From the NCBI GenBank assembly GCA_937892225.1, contig CALAUH010000009.1:1-9443 (forward strand): 9,443 bases of DNA, read 5' to 3'. The DNA comes from an uncultured Treponema sp. (GTDB lineage: Bacteria; Spirochaetota; Spirochaetia; Treponematales; Treponemataceae). Under the pieces are notes generated by a model. That model had not been told where the DNA came from, made no database searches, and saw only the letters and a program-made list of their open reading frames with translations. This document shows, one piece after another, positions 6,718-9,443 of the stretch (its first letter is position 1; the number at the start of each line of letters is the position of its first letter). The position numbers and the translations under genes were made by a program.

Positions 6718-8277
6718 ATGAATATTTGGATTGCCAGCATGGAATGTGCAGGGATTATAGAAGCGGGTGGTGTAAAAAACGTAACACTTGCACTTTGTAA
6801 AGAGTTTGCTTATTTCAAGAACAATGTAACTTTATTCATTCCGATTTTTAAAACAAATGACTGGGAATTAATTTATGATTATGATGAAAATAATTTTACA
6901 TCATCAGTAATTAATCATTGTAATAAAGATGAAACAATTAATTATTATAATGCAAAATGTTCTGACGGTGATTTTAATATAGTTTTTATTTCCCATCCTT
7001 CTTTTAATGAAAAAGAAGCTGTTTATACCTACACAGAAAATGAACAGAAAATAAATCCTGAATTTATAAAAGGAAAGGGACATAAAGATACCTTGTTCCT
7101 GGATTCATTATTTGCAAAAGCAGTCTGTAACTATATAAATCTTTGTAAACCAGAAAATTATCCTCAGATTGTTCATTGTCAGGATGCATCAACTTCTTTA
7201 ATACCGACAATTTGTACATATAACGAAAAATTTTCAAATACAAAATATGTTCTGACGATTCACAATGCAGGTCCGGCGTATCATCATAATTATTCAAGTA
7301 TTGGTGAAGCTGCATGGTATACAAACTTAAGTGAAAATGTACTTCTTGGAGCATTAAATGAATCTAAAGTAGAACCGATTTTACTTTCAAGTAACAGCGG
7401 AGCATATTTAACAACTGTAAGTGAAACTTATGCAAAAGAATTACTGGATCCTTTAAATGCATCTGAAACTGAAGGATTATCTCAAATCTTTTTTTCAAGA
7501 AACATAAAAATCAAAGGCATTACAAACGGTATTGAATATGAACGTTATAATCCTAAAGATAAAAATTTTTCTTTTTTACCATTCGAATTTGACCCTGAAA
7601 AAGGTGATTTGGAAGGAAAATTAAAAAACAGACAGTTTCTTATAGACAGAATAAATAATACAAAAACTGATAAAGAACTTCCAATCTGTGGAAATATAAT
7701 ATTAAATGATTTAAAAAATGATACAATCATAACTTATCACGGAAGAATTACTAGTCAGAAAGGTATAAATATATTAATTGATTCAATTCCTGCAATTTTA
7801 AATAATTATCATAATGTAAAATTCATAATTGCTGGACAGGGAGAAATCAGTATAGAAAATCAGATTATGCAATTATGTAATATTTATGTAGGAAAAGTTG
7901 CATTTATAAACGGCTATGACAGACAGGTTGCAAGATTAGTTAATTCTTCAGGTGATTTTATTGTTTTACCAAGTTTCTTTGAACCTTGCGGACTTGAAGA
8001 TTTAATATCTCAGATTTACGGCACTTTACCTGTTGCAAATAAAACCGGTGGTTTAAATAAAATCTTAAATTACAAAACAGGATTTTTATATAATCAGAAT
8101 ACAAAAGAATCCTTGATAGCAAAATTAAGTGAAGTAATTTCTTTAAAAATAAACTGTCCTGAAAAAATAAACAAAATGATTCAGGAAACAGCAGTTTATA
8201 TTCATGAAAATTATTTATGGAAAAACATCATTAAAAATAAATATCTTCCTTTTTTTGAAGAAATTTTACAAAAATAA
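6718..8277 (+). CDS. glgA: GT5-family glycogen/starch synthase, divergent donor-site motif
   Basis: GT-B fold glycosyltransferases of this family extend alpha-1,4-glucan from ADP-glucose. The 519 residues are somewhat longer than E. coli GlgA (477). The N-terminal domain carries TIHN at 180-183, TVSETYAKEL, and GITNGIEYERYNP. The C-terminal domain starts near YHGRITSQKG at 340-349, where R343 and K348 match the phosphate-binding Arg and Lys of the family, and continues with FFEPCGL (E422 of EPCGL) and KTGGL from 442. The odd feature is the N-terminal loop: the usual KxGGLxDV reads EAGGVKNV, so the Lys at position 15 of E. coli GlgA is Glu15 here. The start is supported by AAGGA (6705-6709), 8 bases before the ATG. 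It is last in its operon. The symbol is by family; the donor sugar is not certain. Confidence 0.85.
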   Translation: MNIWIASMECAGIIEAGGVKNVTLALCKEFAYFKNNVTLFIPIFKTNDWELIYDYDENNFTSSVINHCNKDETINYYNAKCSDGDFNIVFISHPSFNEKEAVYTYTENEQKINPEFIKGKGHKDTLFLDSLFAKAVCNYINLCKPENYPQIVHCQDASTSLIPTICTYNEKFSNTKYVLTIHNAGPAYHHNYSSIGEAAWYTNLSENVLLGALNESKVEPILLSSNSGAYLTTVSETYAKELLDPLNASETEGLSQIFFSRNIKIKGITNGIEYERYNPKDKNFSFLPFEFDPEKGDLEGKLKNRQFLIDRINNTKTDKELPICGNIILNDLKNDTIITYHGRITSQKGINILIDSIPAILNNYHNVKFIIAGQGEISIENQIMQLCNIYVGKVAFINGYDRQVARLVNSSGDFIVLPSFFEPCGLEDLISQIYGTLPVANKTGGLNKILNYKTGFLYNQNTKESLIAKLSEVISLKINCPEKINKMIQETAVYIHENYLWKNIIKNKYLPFFEEILQK

Positions 8278-8288
8278 CACTTTTGCTA

Positions 8289-8317
8289 TTGACTAAAATT
8301 AATTAAATTTGTAATAT
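8289..8317 (+). promoter_or_regulatory. Putative promoter of the tRNA-Thr/tRNA-Tyr unit
   Basis: TTGACT (8289-8294), a 17-base spacer and TAATAT (8312-8317) put the expected start about 25 bases before tRNA-Thr. The -35 is a 5/6 match and the spacing is ideal. I see no convincing terminator between the GT5 gene and this promoter, so readthrough from the operon may also contribute. Confidence 0.55.
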
Positions 8318-8349
8318 TCAAACATTCACAACGCAAGTTATGAATATCT

Positions 8350-8422
8350 GCTGCCTTAGCTCAGCTGGTAGAGCACGTGATTTGTAATCTCGGGGTCGTG
8401 GGTCCAAATCCTACAGGCAGCT
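8350..8422 (+). tRNA. tRNA-Thr, anticodon TGT
   Basis: The 73-base cloverleaf folds by hand. The acceptor GCTGCCT (8350-8356) pairs with AGGCAGC (8415-8421), with discriminator T8422. The D stem is GCTC/GAGC, the anticodon loop TTTGTAA (8381-8387) carries TGT at 8383-8385, and the T stem is GTGGG/CCTAC. Two oddities are visible. The anticodon stem CGTGA/TCTCG has a T-T mismatch at its middle pair (8378 with 8390). The T loop reads TCCAAAT, with C where the usual T55 (pseudouridine) stands. No 3' CCA is encoded. It is 6 bases upstream of tRNA-Tyr and surely co-transcribed with it. Confidence 0.95.
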
Positions 8423-8428
8423 TACTCT

Positions 8429-8511
8429 GGGGAGTTTCTAGAGTGGTCAAATAGGACAGACTGTAAATCTGTTGGCTTTCGCCTTCTGAGGTTCGAATCC
8501 TCAACTCCCCA
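8429..8511 (+). tRNA. tRNA-Tyr, anticodon GTA
   Basis: This is an 83-base class II tRNA with a long variable arm, as expected for bacterial Tyr. The acceptor GGGGAGT (8429-8435) pairs with ACTCCCC (8504-8510), with discriminator A8511. The anticodon stem ACAGA/TCTGT encloses CTGTAAA with GTA at 8463-8465. The variable-arm hairpin is GGC/GCC (8474-8476, 8481-8483), and the T arm is TGAGG/CCTCA with the normal TTCGAAT loop. CCA is not encoded. The Thr-Tyr order also occurs in the E. coli thrU-tyrU-glyT-thrT-tufB cluster, but here the Gly, second Thr and tuf genes are absent. Confidence 0.97.
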
Positions 8512-8525
8512 TTATCTTAAGAATC

Positions 8526-8555
8526 AAGAGTTAGGTAGTCTAACTCTTTTTTTTT
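8526..8555 (+). terminator. Rho-independent terminator of the tRNA unit
   Basis: A 9-bp stem (AAGAGTTAG at 8526-8534, CTAACTCTT at 8540-8548) with a 5-base loop runs into a T-tract ending at 8555. It starts 14 bases after the tRNA-Tyr gene and separates the tRNA unit from the metallohydrolase gene. Confidence 0.92.
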
Positions 8556-8576
8556 GCTTTAAACATATTGCATGCT

Positions 8577-8605
8577 TTGACAAACTTTTATGCATAGTTT
8601 AAACT
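8577..8605 (+). promoter_or_regulatory. Putative promoter of the MBL-fold hydrolase gene
   Basis: A perfect TTGACA (8577-8582), a 17-base spacer and TAAACT (8600-8605, 4/6) would start transcription near 8612, about 20 bases before the GTG. Because a terminator lies just upstream, the gene needs its own promoter here. The -10 lies inside a palindrome. Confidence 0.6.
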
Positions 8606-8613
8606 AGTTTAAA
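8595..8613 (+). repeat. Tandem TAGTTTAAA repeat with embedded palindrome; possible operator
   Basis: TAGTTTAAA occurs at 8595-8603 and again at 8605-8613, exactly 10 bases (about one helical turn) apart. The first copy is part of a perfect 12-base palindrome, TAGTTTAAACTA (8595-8606), that covers the proposed -10. The position suits a repressor site, but AT-rich DNA makes such patterns by chance and no regulator is known. Confidence 0.35.
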
Positions 8614-8632
8614 TTATATAAAGGGGAATAAG

Positions 8633-9443
8633 GTGTTTGTTCATTTTTGGGGAGTTAGAGGTTCACTTCCAACTCCAATAACTCCACAACAAGTACAATC
8701 AAAAATAATAGCTGCAATACAAAGAATAACTCCCGAAGATCTGGAAAATTCTGAAACAAAAGCAAAATTTATTTCGAATTTACCTTCATGGTTATTTGGA
8801 ACCACTGGCGGAAATACAGCTTGTGTAGAATTAGTTCACAAAAATACACACATCATTTTAGATGCAGGTTCCGGAATCAGAAATCTTGGAAAATCAAGAA
8901 AATGTCCTCAAAAATATAATTTATTATTTTCACATTTCCACTGGGATCATATTCAGGGATTTCCATTTTTTGATCATGCTTTTAATCCAAACTGTTCTTT
9001 TGAAATTTTTTCACCTTATACAGAAGCAGAAAAATGGTTCAAAGATCAGATGAAAGTTCCATACAGTCCAGAAGCCGTAAGTACGTCTATTACAAAACAA
9101 TTAAAATTTACAAAAATTATTGAAGATACAGAATTTCTTATTGATGATATTAAAGTCAATTCACATAAAATGAATCACCCGGGCGGTTCATTTGCATATT
9201 CTTTTGAAGTTGATAAGAAAAAATTTGTTTATGCAACAGATGTTGAATTAAATAAAAGTGATTATAAAAACTCTAAAACTGCAGATGCTGTATTTAAAAA
9301 TGCTGATACAATCGTAATAGATTCACAATACACTGTAGAAGATTTATCTAATAAAGAAGACTGGGGACATTCAGCTTTCTGTAATGCAATTGATTTTGCA
9401 GTTTTTTATCATATTAAGAATGTTTATCTTTTTCATTTTGATT
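8633..9443 (+). CDS. MBL-fold metallohydrolase, 3'-truncated by the window edge
   Basis: This metallo-beta-lactamase-fold hydrolase of the PhnP/phosphodiesterase-like group probably binds two metal ions and cleaves phosphodiester bonds; the substrate is unknown. The frame is open from the GTG at 8633 to the window edge (270 codons). The N-terminus FWGVRGSLPTP and GGNTACVEL are typical of the group. The metal ligands appear complete: H101, H103, D105 and H106 in SHFHWDH, H182 in NHPGG, D203 in YATDVE and H268 in FHFD at the edge. The GTG start is supported by AGGGG six bases upstream (8622-8626) and by the conserved N-terminus beginning straight after it. It has its own promoter, behind the tRNA terminator. 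No C-terminal end is visible, so a fused domain cannot be excluded. Confidence 0.9.
   Translation, partial: MFVHFWGVRGSLPTPITPQQVQSKIIAAIQRITPEDLENSETKAKFISNLPSWLFGTTGGNTACVELVHKNTHIILDAGSGIRNLGKSRKCPQKYNLLFSHFHWDHIQGFPFFDHAFNPNCSFEIFSPYTEAEKWFKDQMKVPYSPEAVSTSITKQLKFTKIIEDTEFLIDDIKVNSHKMNHPGGSFAYSFEVDKKKFVYATDVELNKSDYKNSKTADAVFKNADTIVIDSQYTVEDLSNKEDWGHSAFCNAIDFAVFYHIKNVYLFHFD

Noticed and set aside
8314..8347. Inverted repeat ATATTCA/TGAATAT with a 20-base interval ahead of tRNA-Thr, considered as a terminator or leader element
   Set aside because: The stem is short and AT-only, the loop is long and no T-tract follows. It is better regarded as chance, or at most a weak leader hairpin before tRNA processing.
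8862..9053. 63-codon plus-strand open frame
   Set aside because: It is out of frame with and inside the MBL-fold hydrolase, whose metal-ligand motifs are unmistakable.

Overview
The window is strongly AT-rich bacterial chromosome with short intergenic gaps. It holds mostly housekeeping genes, and I see no transposase, phage gene, CRISPR array or defence cassette. TGA is used as an ordinary stop (it ends the gene at 5687-6331) and Trp is TGG. My best guess at the source is a spirochaete, probably Treponema-like. That rests on a general impression of the protein sequences (for example the GSKGKGS P-loop in FolC and the SPFH-like / AroH / GT5 set) and is not proven here.

Layout. (1) 1-1155, plus: alanine racemase, cut by the left edge. 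(2) 1152-2504, minus: folC, convergent with alr; the two stop codons overlap within TTAA. (3) 2505-2594: back-to-back divergent promoters; folC has a GTG start and looks leaderless. (4) 2595-3695, plus: trpS, ended by a strong symmetrical hairpin that probably serves both strands. (5) 3712-3852, minus: an open 46-codon tail in frame after the cca stop, possibly a gene remnant. (6) 5615-3853, minus: a small membrane protein translationally coupled (TAATG) to the CCA-adding enzyme. (7) 5687-8277, plus: a tight three-gene operon of an anchored SPFH-like protein, an AroH-type chorismate mutase and a divergent GT5 glycogen/starch synthase. (8) 8350-8511, plus: tRNA-Thr(TGT) and tRNA-Tyr(GTA), with their own promoter and terminator. 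(9) 8633 to the right edge, plus: an MBL-fold metallohydrolase behind a consensus -35 promoter and a repeated palindrome.

How the genes relate. trpS, cca and the two tRNA genes all belong to the tRNA supply chain. Neither tRNA gene encodes its 3' CCA, so both depend on an enzyme like the one at 3853-5244. alr supplies D-alanine for peptidoglycan and folC makes polyglutamated folate. The SPFH-like/AroH/GT5 operon is the least conventional part: its members have no obvious common pathway, and the GT5 enzyme departs from the family's KxGGLxDV donor-site motif. I found no complete new system. The points most worth a second look are the GT5 motif change, the tRNA-Thr anticodon-stem mismatch, the leaderless folC arrangement and the open reading tail after cca.
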